Shown: positions 35,576-45,483, numbered from the stretch's first letter. The stretch is 64,000 bases of DNA from Halomonas beimenensis (GCF_002549795.1 NZ_CP021435.1:2170001-2234000), one strand, 5' to 3'. Translations and numbers: made by a program. Notes: generated from the letters alone by a model not told the origin.

Positions 35576-36835
35576 TCAGGCGGCGTAGCGTGCGACATCG
35601 AGCCCGGCGGGATCGATGGCCGGAGCGCGGTCATCCACCAGATCGGCCAGCAGCTGGGCGCTGCCGCAGCTCATGGTCCACCCCAGGGTCCCGTGACCGG
35701 TGTTCAACCAGAGATTGTCGTAACGGGTGGCACCGATGATCGGCGTGGAATCCGGCGTCATCGGCCGCAGGCCGGTCCAGAACTCCGCCCGGTCCACGTC
35801 CCCGCCCTCGGGGAAGACATCGCGCACCACCATGTCGATGGTCGCCCGACGCTTCTCCGGCAGGCTCAGGTCGAAGGACGCCAGCTCGGCGGTGCCGCCG
35901 ACGCGGATCCGATCATCGAAGCGCGAGATCGCCACCTTGTAGGTCTCGTCCATCACCGTGGACTGGGGCGCCCCGCCGTCGTCGACCACCGGCACGGTCA
36001 GGCTGTAGCCCTTGACCGGGTAGATCGGCAGGCGGATGCCCAGGTCCTTGACCAGGAAGGGCGAGTAGCTGCCCAGGCAGACCACGTAGGCATCCGCCGT
36101 CAGCTCGCCCGCGCTGGTGATCACGCCCTCGACGCCGGCGTTGCCGCGGCGAATGCGCTGGATCTCGGTGTCGAAGCGGAATGTCACGCCCAGCCGCTCG
36201 CGACAATGCGCGGCCAGGCGGTTGGTGAAGAGATGGCAGTCGCCGGTCTGGTCGTCGGGCAGATGCAGGCCCCCGACGAACTTGCCGGGCACCCGGGCCA
36301 GGGCCGGCTCCACCGCGGTGAGCTCTTCGGCCCCCAGCAGCCGGTGGCGCACACCGCACTGCTCGAGGACCTTCATGTCCTTGGCCACGGCCTCGACCTG
36401 GCTGTCGTGGCGGAACAGCTGGAGCAGGCCCCGCTGACGGTCCTCGTAGCGGATGCCGGTCTCGGCCCGCAGGGCATCGATGCAGGCGCGGCTGTGCTCG
36501 GCGATGCGCACCATGCGCTCCTTGTTGACCGCATAGCGCTCGGCGTTGCAGTTGCCGAACATCTTCAGCATGAAGCGCGCCATGGTCGGCTCCATCTTCG
36601 GCTGGATCTTCAGCGGCGCATGCTCCTGGAACATCCACTTCACGGCCTTCCGGGGGATGCCGGGGGCCGCCCAGGGGGAGGAGAAGCCGAAAGACACCTG
36701 GCCGGCATTGCCGTAGCTGGTCTCCATGGCCGGCGACGGCTGGCGGTCCACCACGGTGACTTCATGGCCCTGGCGGGCCAGGTAATAGGCGCTGGTGACC
36801 CCCACCACGCCGCTGCCGAGAATCAGTACCTTCAT
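35576..36835 (-). CDS. dadA: D-amino acid dehydrogenase small subunit
   Basis: FAD-dependent membrane-associated dehydrogenase oxidising D-alanine and other D-amino acids to keto acids, 419 aa. It has an N-terminal Rossmann motif (LGSGVVGVTSAYYLARQG), the DadA-typical ETSYGNAGQVSFG, and the C-terminal FAD-binding TGHGTLGWTMSCGS. Electrons pass to the respiratory chain. An alanine racemase (dadX) is not adjacent. The upstream region is strikingly AT-rich. Confidence 0.93.
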   Translation of the reverse strand: MKVLILGSGVVGVTSAYYLARQGHEVTVVDRQPSPAMETSYGNAGQVSFGFSSPWAAPGIPRKAVKWMFQEHAPLKIQPKMEPTMARFMLKMFGNCNAERYAVNKERMVRIAEHSRACIDALRAETGIRYEDRQRGLLQLFRHDSQVEAVAKDMKVLEQCGVRHRLLGAEELTAVEPALARVPGKFVGGLHLPDDQTGDCHLFTNRLAAHCRERLGVTFRFDTEIQRIRRGNAGVEGVITSAGELTADAYVVCLGSYSPFLVKDLGIRLPIYPVKGYSLTVPVVDDGGAPQSTVMDETYKVAISRFDDRIRVGGTAELASFDLSLPEKRRATIDMVVRDVFPEGGDVDRAEFWTGLRPMTPDSTPIIGATRYDNLWLNTGHGTLGWTMSCGSAQLLADLVDDRAPAIDPAGLDVARYAA

Positions 36836-36909
36836 GCGCTGCCCTACCCTTTGTGCTTGTTGACGCGGGAACCGTGACGCTCGAAATCCGGCGCCGGTCG
36901 TAAGGAGGG

Positions 36910-37030
36910 GAGCAGTATAGGATCACTCGATTGGTCTATTCGCCCGTTTTTACCTATTTTTATGGCATTTTATTTCAATTTATCTGTTATACTCATTATT
37001 TTGTCACGTTTATCCACATAAATTCAGCAT
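36910..37030. other. AT-rich intergenic segment upstream of dadA
   Basis: A stretch of about 120 bp rich in A and T (runs such as TTTTTACCTATTTTTATGG) in an otherwise very GC-rich window. It lies between the dadA start and the MATE stop, so it should contain the dadA promoter. Lrp- or H-NS-like binding is plausible for dad genes, but I cannot point to a specific site. Confidence 0.5.
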
Positions 37031-37033
37031 TTA

Positions 37034-38383
37034 TCACTGCACCTCGACACCCTGTCGGCGGGGACTGCCAAGGATCCGGCGCAACAGCCCCCAGGCGGCC
37101 AGCCCGGCCAGCAGATTGCCGATCGCCGCCCCCAGGGCCAGTCCCGGCAACCCCGCCAGCCAGGCGCCCAGGCCGAGCGCCGGAAGATAGCAGACGAAGA
37201 GCCGGGCCGCGGACATCAGCATCGACCTCAGCGGCCAGCCCAGCGCATTGCCGGCGGACACCACCAGCATGCACACCCCCAGGGCGGCGTAGCTGGGGGG
37301 CAGGTAACGCAGCAGGATGCTCAGGTCATCCCGCACGTCCGGGGTGCCCGCCAGGGCGCCGGCCACCCAGGGCGACGCCAGGGCCAGGCCCACCCCCAGC
37401 GCCAGCTGCCACAGCACCGCCACCTGGAGCGCCAGGCGCATCAGGCGATGCACCTGCTCCCAGTCCCCGGCGCCATAACAGCGCCCCAGCCAGGGTGGCA
37501 GCGACATCGTCATGGCCAGGACCACCATCAGCGAGACCGTCTCCAGCCGGCTGGCCAGCCCCCAGGCCGCCACCTGGGACTCGCCCAGCCAGGCGACCAC
37601 CGAGATCGCCAGCATGGCGGCCAGGGGCGGCATCAGCTGGCCGATCATGGCCGGCCCGGCGATGCCCAGGAAGGGCCGGGCCGAGCGGCACAGCTCACCG
37701 GCCAGCCCCGAGACGGCCAGCCAGTTCGTTCCCGCCAGGCGACGGCCGAGCACGGTCAGCCCCAGGCCGAAGGCCATCACCGTGGCCCAGGCGGCGCCGG
37801 GCAGCCCCAACCCGTCCCAGGGCCCGAGGCCGAAGATGAGCAGGGGGTCCAGGGCCAGGTTGGCCAGGCTGGTCACCACCATCAGGGTGCCCGGCAGACG
37901 CGTGTTGCCATGGGCCCGGAACAGGCTGTAGCCGAAGTAGAGGACCGCGCCGAGCCAAGCGGCGACCAGTTGAGGCCCCCAGTAGGAGCGGATCAGGGCC
38001 AGGGCGTCCGGGGCGGCCCCCAGGCGCAGGAAGATGGCGGCCTGGGCCCACCAGAGCGCCAGGGCCAGGCCGGCGATGACCAGGGTGCCGACGATCAGCA
38101 CCAGGCTGCCGAGACGCCGCGACCGGGCGCGCTCTCCTGCCCCGAGGGCCCGGGAGATCAGCGCTGCGATGGCGATGCCCAGCCCCACCTGAACGCCGAT
38201 GATCAGGAAGGAGAGCGGGAAGGTGAAGGATTGCGCGGCCAGCGGTGACGTGCCCAGCCGAGCGATGAAGGCACTGTCGACCAGTTGGAAGCCCAGCAGC
38301 GCCAGCACGCCGATGGCCATGGGCCAGGTCTGGCGCCAGAGCGTCACCCCCAGGGAGACGGAAGCAGCATCGGTTCGCAACAC
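37034..38383 (-). CDS. MATE-family multidrug/metabolite exporter
   Basis: Inner-membrane cation-coupled antiporter, 449 aa, with about 12 TM helices in two pseudo-symmetric halves. Recognisable family segments are LVDSAFIARLGTSPLAAQSF near the N-terminus and AAWGLASRLETVSLM at the start of the second half. Tandem with and upstream of dadA but separated by about 200 bp, so probably its own transcript. The substrate is unknown. Confidence 0.9.
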   Translation of the reverse strand: MLRTDAASVSLGVTLWRQTWPMAIGVLALLGFQLVDSAFIARLGTSPLAAQSFTFPLSFLIIGVQVGLGIAIAALISRALGAGERARSRRLGSLVLIVGTLVIAGLALALWWAQAAIFLRLGAAPDALALIRSYWGPQLVAAWLGAVLYFGYSLFRAHGNTRLPGTLMVVTSLANLALDPLLIFGLGPWDGLGLPGAAWATVMAFGLGLTVLGRRLAGTNWLAVSGLAGELCRSARPFLGIAGPAMIGQLMPPLAAMLAISVVAWLGESQVAAWGLASRLETVSLMVVLAMTMSLPPWLGRCYGAGDWEQVHRLMRLALQVAVLWQLALGVGLALASPWVAGALAGTPDVRDDLSILLRYLPPSYAALGVCMLVVSAGNALGWPLRSMLMSAARLFVCYLPALGLGAWLAGLPGLALGAAIGNLLAGLAAWGLLRRILGSPRRQGVEVQ

Positions 38384-38437
38384 GGGACTCCGGTCGGCAA
38401 GGAAGGTGCCCCATTCTACGCGAACTGGCCCCGGTCC

Positions 38438-40291
38438 TCAGTGGTGCCCCACTCCTGGGCCGACCAGCAGGCGATCGATATCCTCCGCCGGCATGGGGGG
38501 GTGGAAGAGATAGCCCTGCACCAGGTCACAGCGCATCTCGCGCAGCAGGGCCAGCTGCTCGGCGGTCTCCACGCCCTCGGCCACCACCTCGAGCCCCAGC
38601 CGGTGACCGATGAAGATCGTCGCCTCCATGATGGCGCGATCCTCGGGCTGCTCCGGGGCGTCCCGCACGAAGGCGCGGTCGATCTTGAGCGCCGTGACCG
38701 GGAAATGCTTGAGGTAGCTCAGCGACGAATAGCCGGTCCCGAAGTCGTCGATGGCGATGCGCACGCCACGGTGGTAGAGATAACGCAATCGTTCGAGGAT
38801 GCCGGCATCCGCCTCGATCAGCACGTTCTCGGTGAGCTCGATGCCGATATCCTGGGGCCGCAGGCCATGGCGTGCCACGCAGGCCTCGAGCCGCTCCAGG
38901 GTGTCGGGGGCCAGCACCTGACGCCCCGAGAGGTTGATGTCGACACGCGAATCGACGCGTCCCGCGGCTCGCCAGGCCGCCTGCTGGCGGCAGGCCTCTT
39001 CCATCACCCAGTCGCCTAGCTGATGGATCAGGCCAGAACGCTCGGCCAGGGGGATGAACTCGGCGGGCGACACCGGTTCGCCCTCAAGGGGCGTCCAGCG
39101 CAGCAGTGCCTCGAGGTTCTCGATGCGCCCGCTCACCACGGACACCTGGGGCTGGTAGTGCAGGTGCAACTCGCGGTTGACGATGGCCCGCTCGAGTCGC
39201 TCGACCAGGCGATGCTGCCGGACCAGCTCGTCATGGAAATGCTGACGGAAGTGCTGGAGGCTGCCGCGGCCATCCAGCTTGGCACGGTTCTTGGCCACAT
39301 CGGCGTTGCGGATCAGCTCGCGGGCCGTCATGCCGTGCTCCGGGAAGACGCTGGCGCCGAGACTCGCCGTCACCATCCGTTCGCTGCCGTCCAGGGCGAA
39401 GGGGGAGCGAAACGCCGACCGGACCTTGTCCACCAGTCTCAGGACGTCCTGCTCCCGCGCCACGCCGGGGAAGGCCATCACGAACTCGTCGCCGCTGACC
39501 CGGGACATCAGGTCGGTGGCCCGCTGCTGGCGGCGCAGACGATGGGTGAGCTCGATCAGCAACTGGTCGCCCTGGGCATACCCCAGGGCATCATTGATCT
39601 CGACGAAATGGTCGATATCGAGATAGAGCACCACCAGGCCCACTCCACGACGCCGGCACTGGTCGAGCAGCTCGTCCAGATCGGTCTCGAAGGCCTCCCG
39701 GTTGGGCAGATGGGTCAGGCGGTCGAAGCGGGTGGCGAAGGCCAGGTCGCGATGGGCCCGCTTCTGGTCGGAGAGGTCCACGTCGACACAGAACATCAAC
39801 GGCGAATCGGTGTGCTCGCCGAGCATGACATGATGGGAGAACACCGGCACCAGTTCACCGCTTCGGTGGCGCAGCTCGAGCTCCTCGGCGGGGATCTCCT
39901 GTCCCTCGTCGACCCAGGCACGGTGAGCATCGATCACCGCCTGCCGCATGGGCTCGGGAATGATCAGGTCCTCCAGCAACTGCCCCATGGCCTCCTCGGC
40001 CGAATAGCCATACAGCCGCACGCTGGCCTCGTTCCAGTAGATGACACGGCGTTCGCGGTCATAACCCTGTACCGCGACCCGGGGCAGGCTCTCGAGCAGG
40101 GCACGAAATCGCTGCTCGCTCTCATGATAGCGACGCCGGACGAGCTCGACCTCGCTCGTCGACGCCGGGACGGTCCGCCGGGCCTTTCTCTCAACGGCAG
40201 CCTCTTGCTGCCCTTTCCACCACTGCAACAGGCGGCGCGTACCGCGACGGAACATGGCGTACCCCGGTAGCCTCTCAGGAAATTGCGTCAT
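38438..40291 (-). CDS. PAS-GGDEF-EAL c-di-GMP phosphodiesterase-type protein
   Basis: Signalling protein of about 617 aa with no membrane segment. PAS domain (SEQRFRALLESLPRVAVQGY onwards), a GGDEF domain whose signature is degenerate (RVSGDEF in place of GGDEF), then a complete-looking EAL domain (EALLRW, ELTENVLIE, IDDFGTGYSSLSYL, LKIDRAFV, VVAEGVET). The EAL half probably hydrolyses c-di-GMP, while the GGDEF half may bind GTP as a regulator. The start is uncertain: ATGs at 40417, 40291 and 40255 all lack a good ribosome site. I chose 40291. Confidence 0.88.
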   Translation of the reverse strand: MTQFPERLPGYAMFRRGTRRLLQWWKGQQEAAVERKARRTVPASTSEVELVRRRYHESEQRFRALLESLPRVAVQGYDRERRVIYWNEASVRLYGYSAEEAMGQLLEDLIIPEPMRQAVIDAHRAWVDEGQEIPAEELELRHRSGELVPVFSHHVMLGEHTDSPLMFCVDVDLSDQKRAHRDLAFATRFDRLTHLPNREAFETDLDELLDQCRRRGVGLVVLYLDIDHFVEINDALGYAQGDQLLIELTHRLRRQQRATDLMSRVSGDEFVMAFPGVAREQDVLRLVDKVRSAFRSPFALDGSERMVTASLGASVFPEHGMTARELIRNADVAKNRAKLDGRGSLQHFRQHFHDELVRQHRLVERLERAIVNRELHLHYQPQVSVVSGRIENLEALLRWTPLEGEPVSPAEFIPLAERSGLIHQLGDWVMEEACRQQAAWRAAGRVDSRVDINLSGRQVLAPDTLERLEACVARHGLRPQDIGIELTENVLIEADAGILERLRYLYHRGVRIAIDDFGTGYSSLSYLKHFPVTALKIDRAFVRDAPEQPEDRAIMEATIFIGHRLGLEVVAEGVETAEQLALLREMRCDLVQGYLFHPPMPAEDIDRLLVGPGVGHH

Positions 40292-40510
40292 GAAGAGACC
40301 ACATGACGCGCACTGAAACGGTATAAGCAAAACCGCCTTCCCTGCGGTACCTCTTTCATCTTGACACATTCGGCGGCGCCATCGGCGTATGCCGATCGAC
40401 CGGCCGTATTTTGACATTCTGAAACATTTCCTCTCCTTTCCTTACTGTTGACGGATGTTTTTCGTCAACGGTCGGGCAATTTCGCCCTGAAAGGATCAGG
40501 AGAACGTCTT

Positions 40511-41302
40511 ATGAAACTCGATACTCTCAAATATGGTTTTGATCATACCACCATGCCAGCAGATCCCCTCGCCGACTACTGGGCGCCCGAGGTCCACGAT
40601 GCCTTGGCGCATGGCGACTGGGCGCTGACCGAGGCCCGCTCGAGGCTGGATCTCGCCGCCTGGCAGGGATTCACCACCGACCTGCCGCGGGACCCCTACG
40701 TCAACCGCCGATGGAAGCGCATGTCCTGGCTGGCCCTGGACGAGGCCGGCGGGGTCCAGGACCTGGGGCACTGCCCCATGGCCCAGGGCGGGGCCTTCAA
40801 TGACGCGGACAGCATGGCCGATCGGCTTCGCTACTACGAGCCGTTGAGCCCGGCCTTCCTGGAGCGCGCCGACGTCCTGGCCTTCGTCCGAGCCTGGGCC
40901 CGCCTCTGGGGCTTCCAGCCGAACGAGCCCATCCTGATGCAGATCACCGGCGCCCGAGGCGAGGGCCGTATCGACCCGCTCCAGGGGCAGGGGATCCATG
41001 CCGATGGCTGCAAGGCACTGAGCATCCTGGTGCTCAGCCGCCGGAACGTCCTCGGGGCCGACAGCCACCTCTATGAGGACAAGGCCGGCTCTCGGCCGTT
41101 GGTGGACACCACCCTGATGCCGGGCGACATCCTGCACCTGCGCGACGATCGCCTCTTCCACAGCGTCGATCCGCTCGCCCAGCTGGATCCCGGCCTGCCC
41201 TTCGAGCGCTTCGTGATCATCATCAACGGTCGCTTCGTGGATGACTTCCAGAACCGCATCCTCCGCCGTCACTTCCCCCAGGCGGTGCTCGACAGGCACT
41301 GA
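40511..41302 (+). CDS. 2-oxoglutarate/Fe(II)-dependent dioxygenase family protein
   Basis: Probable amino-acid hydroxylase, 263 aa, of the 2OG-Fe(II) oxygenase group that includes bacterial isoleucine dioxygenases. The likely iron facial triad is His and Asp in GQGIHADGCK (about residue 158) and a distal His in LFHSVDPL. FERFVIIINGR near the end may carry the 2-oxoglutarate Arg. The start at 40511 has an AGGAG site. Followed by a strong terminator, so it is a single-gene unit. Substrate unknown; free amino acids or osmolytes are possible in a halophile. Confidence 0.78.
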   Translation: MKLDTLKYGFDHTTMPADPLADYWAPEVHDALAHGDWALTEARSRLDLAAWQGFTTDLPRDPYVNRRWKRMSWLALDEAGGVQDLGHCPMAQGGAFNDADSMADRLRYYEPLSPAFLERADVLAFVRAWARLWGFQPNEPILMQITGARGEGRIDPLQGQGIHADGCKALSILVLSRRNVLGADSHLYEDKAGSRPLVDTTLMPGDILHLRDDRLFHSVDPLAQLDPGLPFERFVIIINGRFVDDFQNRILRRHFPQAVLDRH

Positions 41303-41334
41303 CCCCGCCGGAAGGAAACGCCTTCCCCCAAGCG

Positions 41335-41366
41335 CGACACCCCCGGCCGAGAGGCCGGGGGTGTCG
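41335..41366 (+). terminator. Bidirectional hairpin terminator
   Basis: 14-bp perfect stem (CGACACCCCCGGCC and GGCCGGGGGTGTCG) with a GAGA tetraloop. It lies between the convergent dioxygenase (plus) and yceI (minus) genes, 24 bases from the yceI stop. Confidence 0.85.
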
Positions 41367-41390
41367 TCGTTCGGGCCCGCGGGGCGGCGC

Positions 41391-41963
41391 TTACTGGCGA
41401 ATGCCCTCGAAGGTCACGTAGAGCTCCAGCTCGTGCATCACCTCGGGGAAGCTCGACATGTCGATGCCGTAGTCGGCCAGGGTCAGGGTGGTGGAACCCT
41501 CGAAGCCGGCGCGGTAGTTGCCCCAGGGATCCTCGCCCTCGCCCAGCAGGGTCACCGGCATCTCGATGGTGTTGGTCTCGCCATGCAGGGTCAGTTCGCC
41601 GGTCAGCACCCCCTGGTTCTCGCCGGTGGGCTCGAAGCCGGTGGAGGCGAAGCTGGCGGACGGGTACTCGTCGACATGCAGGAAGTCATCGCTCTTGATG
41701 TGCTTGTCGCGCTCGGCGTGGTTGGTGGTCAGGCTGGTGACGTCCACCTCCAGGCTGGCCGAGGACGCCGCCAGGTTCTCCGGGTCGTAGTGGAACTCGC
41801 CGGTGAACTCCTCCAGGCTGCCCAGGATGTAGGAGAAGCCCAGGTGGCTGATCTTGAACTGGATGAAGGCATGCTGGCCCTGGGTATCGATGGCGTAGTC
41901 GGCGGCATGAGCCTGGGTGAAGGGCACCAGCGCGGCGGCGGCCAGGGCGGTCTTCTTGAACAT
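41391..41963 (-). CDS. YceI-family periplasmic lipid/isoprenoid-binding protein
   Basis: Secreted beta-barrel protein, 190 aa. A signal peptide (KKTALAAAALVPFTQAHA) is followed by the YceI domain: HAFIQFKISHLGFSYILG near residue 32, LTLHGETNTIEMPV in the middle, and the C-terminal strand motif FPEVMHELELYVTFEG. It binds isoprenoid-type lipids such as ubiquinone precursors in studied relatives. It directly follows a cytochrome b561 gene, a pairing common for this family and suggestive of quinone or redox handling. Confidence 0.92.
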   Translation of the reverse strand: MFKKTALAAAALVPFTQAHAADYAIDTQGQHAFIQFKISHLGFSYILGSLEEFTGEFHYDPENLAASSASLEVDVTSLTTNHAERDKHIKSDDFLHVDEYPSASFASTGFEPTGENQGVLTGELTLHGETNTIEMPVTLLGEGEDPWGNYRAGFEGSTTLTLADYGIDMSSFPEVMHELELYVTFEGIRQ

Positions 41964-41965
41964 CG

Positions 41966-42556
41966 CTATCTCCTTGCGTGAGTCAGGGGAGTCTCCGACC
42001 CGCCGGCTCGACGGGCGTGACGTGGGGTCAGCATACGGACCAGGGTATCGTGGCGGTCCCACCGGTGGTGCTTCACCGCGGCCAGGGCATGGCCGGCCGC
42101 CAGGATCATCAGGGCCAGGGCGGCGTACCAGTGCACCGTACCGGCCAGACTGGCCTGGTTCGGCAGGCCAGTGAGCAGCGCCGGCACCTCGAAGGCACCG
42201 AAGACGTCGATGCCATCCCCCTCGGCGGTGGAGATCAGGTAGCCGCTGACCAGCACCAGCAGCATCAGGGCATAGAGCGCGACGTGCCCCAGATGAGCGG
42301 CCAGGCGCTCGAGCCGTGAGCCGGGCGGCACCGGCGAGGGCTGGACGAGGCGCCAGGCCAGCCGCCCCAGGGTCGCGAACAGCAACACCATGCCCAGGGA
42401 GCGGTGCCACCAGGGTCCCAGGTTGTACCAGCCGTGGTAGTAATCGAGGCCGGTCATCCACCAGCCCAGCACGAAGAGGCCGATGATCGCCACGGCGCTG
42501 AGCCAGTGCAGCAGGATGCTGGTCAGCCCCCAGCCGGACACCGAATTACGCCACAT
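41966..42556 (-). CDS. Cytochrome b561 family membrane protein
   Basis: Four-helix di-haem b membrane protein, 196 aa. Haem-ligand histidines fit ILLHWLSA (TM1), WWHRSLGM (TM2), the HVALYALML region (TM3) and VHWYAALALMILAAGHALAAVKHH (TM4). It moves electrons within the inner membrane, possibly from quinol. Two bases separate its stop from the yceI start, so the pair is co-expressed. Confidence 0.92.
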   Translation of the reverse strand: MWRNSVSGWGLTSILLHWLSAVAIIGLFVLGWWMTGLDYYHGWYNLGPWWHRSLGMVLLFATLGRLAWRLVQPSPVPPGSRLERLAAHLGHVALYALMLLVLVSGYLISTAEGDGIDVFGAFEVPALLTGLPNQASLAGTVHWYAALALMILAAGHALAAVKHHRWDRHDTLVRMLTPRHARRAGGSETPLTHARR

Positions 42557-42696
42557 GCCTAGCTCCTAATGAAACAAAACCGAGACATAGCGTACCCGAC
42601 CCGGGCAATCGAATCCGCTGAAAAAAGATGAAAGCTTCGTTCGGAATTTCCACATGCCGCCCGGCAGGGCGACATGCGGAAGACGGGCGGGAAGGG

Positions 42697-43893
42697 TCAG
42701 GCCAGGGCGTCGAGCCCCCGGGCCAGGTCGGCCTGGATGTCGGCGATGTCCTCGAGGCCCACCGCGATGCGGATCAGGCCCTCGCGGATGCCGGCGGCGA
42801 TCTTCTGGTCGTCGGACAACCGGCCGTGGGTGGTGGTGGCGGGGTGGGTGATGGTGGTCTTGACATCCCCCAGGTTCCCGGTGATCGACAGCATGCGCGT
42901 GGCGTCGATCACCGACCAGGCGCCCTCGCGCCCTCCCCTGACCTCGACGCCCAGCACGGCGCCGAAGTCGTTCTGCTGACGGGCCGCCAGGGCATGCTGG
43001 GGATGGCTCGGCAGGCCGCTGTAATGGACCCGCTCCACCGCCGGATGGGACTCGAGCCACTCGGCCAGTCGCCGGGCGTTGGCGCAATGGGCCTTCATCC
43101 GCAGCCCCAGGGTCTCCAGGCCCTTGGTGAAGATCCAGGCATTGAAGGGGCTCAGGCAGGGGCCACAGGTACGCACCACGCCGAAGACCTCCTCGAGGGC
43201 CTTGTCCGGGCCCACCACGGCCCCGCCCACGGCACGCCCCTGCCCGTCCAGGTACTTGGTGGCGGAGTGAATGACCAGGTCGGCCCCCAGCTCCAGCGGG
43301 CGTTGCAGAGCCGGGGTCAGGAAGCAGTTGTCGATGGCCAGCCAGGCGTCGTGACGCCGGGACAGGTCGGCCAGGGCGGGAATGTCGGCAACCTCGGAGA
43401 GCGGGTTGGAAGGCGTCTCGGCGAACAGCAGCCGGGTCGAGGGCGTCAGCGCCGCCTCCCAGTCGTCGAGGCTCGACAGTTCCACGTAGCGGGTGGTGAT
43501 GCCGAACTTGCCGAGGTACTTGTCGAACAGGCTGACCGTGGAGCCGAACAGCGATCGCGAGGCGACGATCTCGTCACCGGCCTGGAGCAGGGCCAGGGCC
43601 GTGGACAGGATGGCCGCCATGCCGGAACTGGTGGCCACGCAGCGTTCGCCGCCTTCCAGGGCGGCCAGGCGCCGCTCGAAGGTCTGCACCGTCGGGTTGG
43701 TGAACCGGGAGTAGACGTTGCCCGCCTCCTCGCCACCGAACTTGCGCGCCGCCTCCGCGGCGCTCTCGTAGACGAAGCTCGAGGTCGGGAAGATGGGTTC
43801 GCCATGCTCCTGCTCGGCCGTGCGATGGTGCCCGGTGCGGATCGCCAGGGTATCGAGCCCCCAGGCTTCCCCGGGATTGGATTCGTCGTGCAT
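42697..43893 (-). CDS. metZ: O-succinylhomoserine sulfhydrylase
   Basis: PLP enzyme of the Cys/Met metabolism family, 398 aa, forming homocysteine directly from O-succinylhomoserine and sulfide. The PLP lysine is in VIHSATKYLDGQG; the N-terminal GLDTLAIRTGHHRTAEQEHG and RFTNPTVQTFERRLAALEGG are typical. MetZ is favoured over MetB/MetC because it follows purF as in Pseudomonas. It lies 14 bases after the purF stop. Confidence 0.92.
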   Translation of the reverse strand: MHDESNPGEAWGLDTLAIRTGHHRTAEQEHGEPIFPTSSFVYESAAEAARKFGGEEAGNVYSRFTNPTVQTFERRLAALEGGERCVATSSGMAAILSTALALLQAGDEIVASRSLFGSTVSLFDKYLGKFGITTRYVELSSLDDWEAALTPSTRLLFAETPSNPLSEVADIPALADLSRRHDAWLAIDNCFLTPALQRPLELGADLVIHSATKYLDGQGRAVGGAVVGPDKALEEVFGVVRTCGPCLSPFNAWIFTKGLETLGLRMKAHCANARRLAEWLESHPAVERVHYSGLPSHPQHALAARQQNDFGAVLGVEVRGGREGAWSVIDATRMLSITGNLGDVKTTITHPATTTHGRLSDDQKIAAGIREGLIRIAVGLEDIADIQADLARGLDALA

Positions 43894-43907
43894 GCCGCCC
43901 TCCCGGT

Positions 43908-45425
43908 TCAGTCGATGTCTTCCTGATTGTGCATGCCCACCAGGGCATGATCCCCCGCGCTCTGCTGCGCCTTGGCGGCATCGTTGCGGCTGGCCTCCAG
44001 GTCGGCGAGGTAGGCGTCGTCGATGTCACCGGTGATGTAGCGGCCGTCGAACACCGAGCAGTCGAAGGCGTCCAGGGCCGGGTTGACCTCGCGACAGGCG
44101 GCCTTGAGGTCCTCGAGATCCTGGTAGACCATGCGGTCGGCACCGATCAGCTCGCCCACTTCGGCCTCGCTGCGACCATGGGCGATCAACTCCCCGGCGG
44201 CCGGCATGTCGATGCCGTAGACGTTCGGATAGCGCACCGGGGGCGCGGCCGAGGCGAAGTAGACCTTGTTGGCACCGGCCTCCCGGGCCATCTGGATGAT
44301 CTGTCGGCAGGTGGTCCCGCGCACGATGGAATCGTCCACCAGCAGGACGTTCTTGCCCGCGAACTCGATGTCGATGGCATTGAGCTTCTGGCGCACCGAT
44401 TTCTTGCGCTGGGTCTGGCCGGGCATGATGAAGGTCCGCCCGATGTAGCGGTTCTTCATGAAGCCTTCGCGGTAGGTCACCCCCAGATGCTGGGCGAGTT
44501 CCAGGGCCGAGGTCCGGGAGGTGTCGGGGATGGGGATGACCACGTCGATATCGTGATCCGGCCACTCCTGCTGGATCCGGTCGCCGAGCTTGCGGCCCAT
44601 CTGCATCCGGGTGCCGTAGACGTAGGCGCCGTCGAGGATGGAATCGGGACGCGCCAGGTAGACGTGCTCGAAGATGCAGGGCGCGAGCCGCGGGGCATCG
44701 GCGCAGGACTGGGTGTGCACCCGTCCCTCCATGTCGACGAACAGCGCCTCGCCGGGGGCCAGGTCACGGGCCAGCTCGAAACCGCCGACGTCGAGGGCCA
44801 CCGACTCGGAGGCGATCATCACCTCCTGGCCGCTCCCCTCGTCGCGGGTGCCGTAGACCACCGGGCGAATGCCGTTGGGATCGCGGAAGGCCACCATGCC
44901 CACCCCATTGATGATCGCCACCGCCGCATAACCGCCCCGGCAGCGGCGATGCACCCGACGCACGGCATCGAAGATGTCGCCCGGCTCGAGATGCAGGCCC
45001 TGCTTGCCCAGCTCATGGGCGAAGACATTGAGCAGCACCTCGGAGTCGGAGCTGGTGTTGATGTGGCGCAGGTCCGAGGAGAACAGCTCCTGCTTGAGCT
45101 GCTCCGAGTTGGTCAGGTTGCCGTTGTGGGCCAGGCTGATGCCATAGGGGGAATTGACGTAGAACGGCTGGGATTCCGCCTCGCTGGAGGAACCGGCAGT
45201 GGGATAGCGCACATGGCCGATGCCCAGGTTGCCCTTGAGGCGCGCCATGTGGCGGGTATGGAAGACGTCGCGCACCAGGCCGTTGCTCTTGCGCAGCAGG
45301 AAGCGCCCCTCGTGCCAGGTCATCATGCCGGCGGCATCCTGGCCGCGGTGCTGAAGCACCGTCAGGGCATCGTAGATCCCCTGGTTCACCGCCTGCTTGG
45401 CCATCAGGCCCACGATACCGCACAT
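43908..45425 (-). CDS. purF: Amidophosphoribosyltransferase
   Basis: First committed enzyme of purine synthesis: PRPP plus glutamine gives phosphoribosylamine. 505 aa. The N-terminal nucleophile Cys2 (MCGIVGLMA) defines the class II glutaminase domain. The PRPP loop is [13 protein letters not shown] in the C-terminal domain. It lies after cvpA, the conserved cvpA-purF pairing. Confidence 0.97.
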   Translation of the reverse strand: MCGIVGLMAKQAVNQGIYDALTVLQHRGQDAAGMMTWHEGRFLLRKSNGLVRDVFHTRHMARLKGNLGIGHVRYPTAGSSSEAESQPFYVNSPYGISLAHNGNLTNSEQLKQELFSSDLRHINTSSDSEVLLNVFAHELGKQGLHLEPGDIFDAVRRVHRRCRGGYAAVAIINGVGMVAFRDPNGIRPVVYGTRDEGSGQEVMIASESVALDVGGFELARDLAPGEALFVDMEGRVHTQSCADAPRLAPCIFEHVYLARPDSILDGAYVYGTRMQMGRKLGDRIQQEWPDHDIDVVIPIPDTSRTSALELAQHLGVTYREGFMKNRYIGRTFIMPGQTQRKKSVRQKLNAIDIEFAGKNVLLVDDSIVRGTTCRQIIQMAREAGANKVYFASAAPPVRYPNVYGIDMPAAGELIAHGRSEAEVGELIGADRMVYQDLEDLKAACREVNPALDAFDCSVFDGRYITGDIDDAYLADLEASRNDAAKAQQSAGDHALVGMHNQEDID

Positions 45426-45483
45426 TACACCTTACCTCGCTTGCCTTGATTGAGCGGCGCCCTTGCGCGCCGTGTCATCGATG

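Noticed and set aside
42566..43087. Gene upstream of the cytochrome b561 gene on the minus strand
   Set aside because: Out-of-frame reading of the metZ 3' end followed by non-coding sequence; Arg/Gly/His-rich with no motif.
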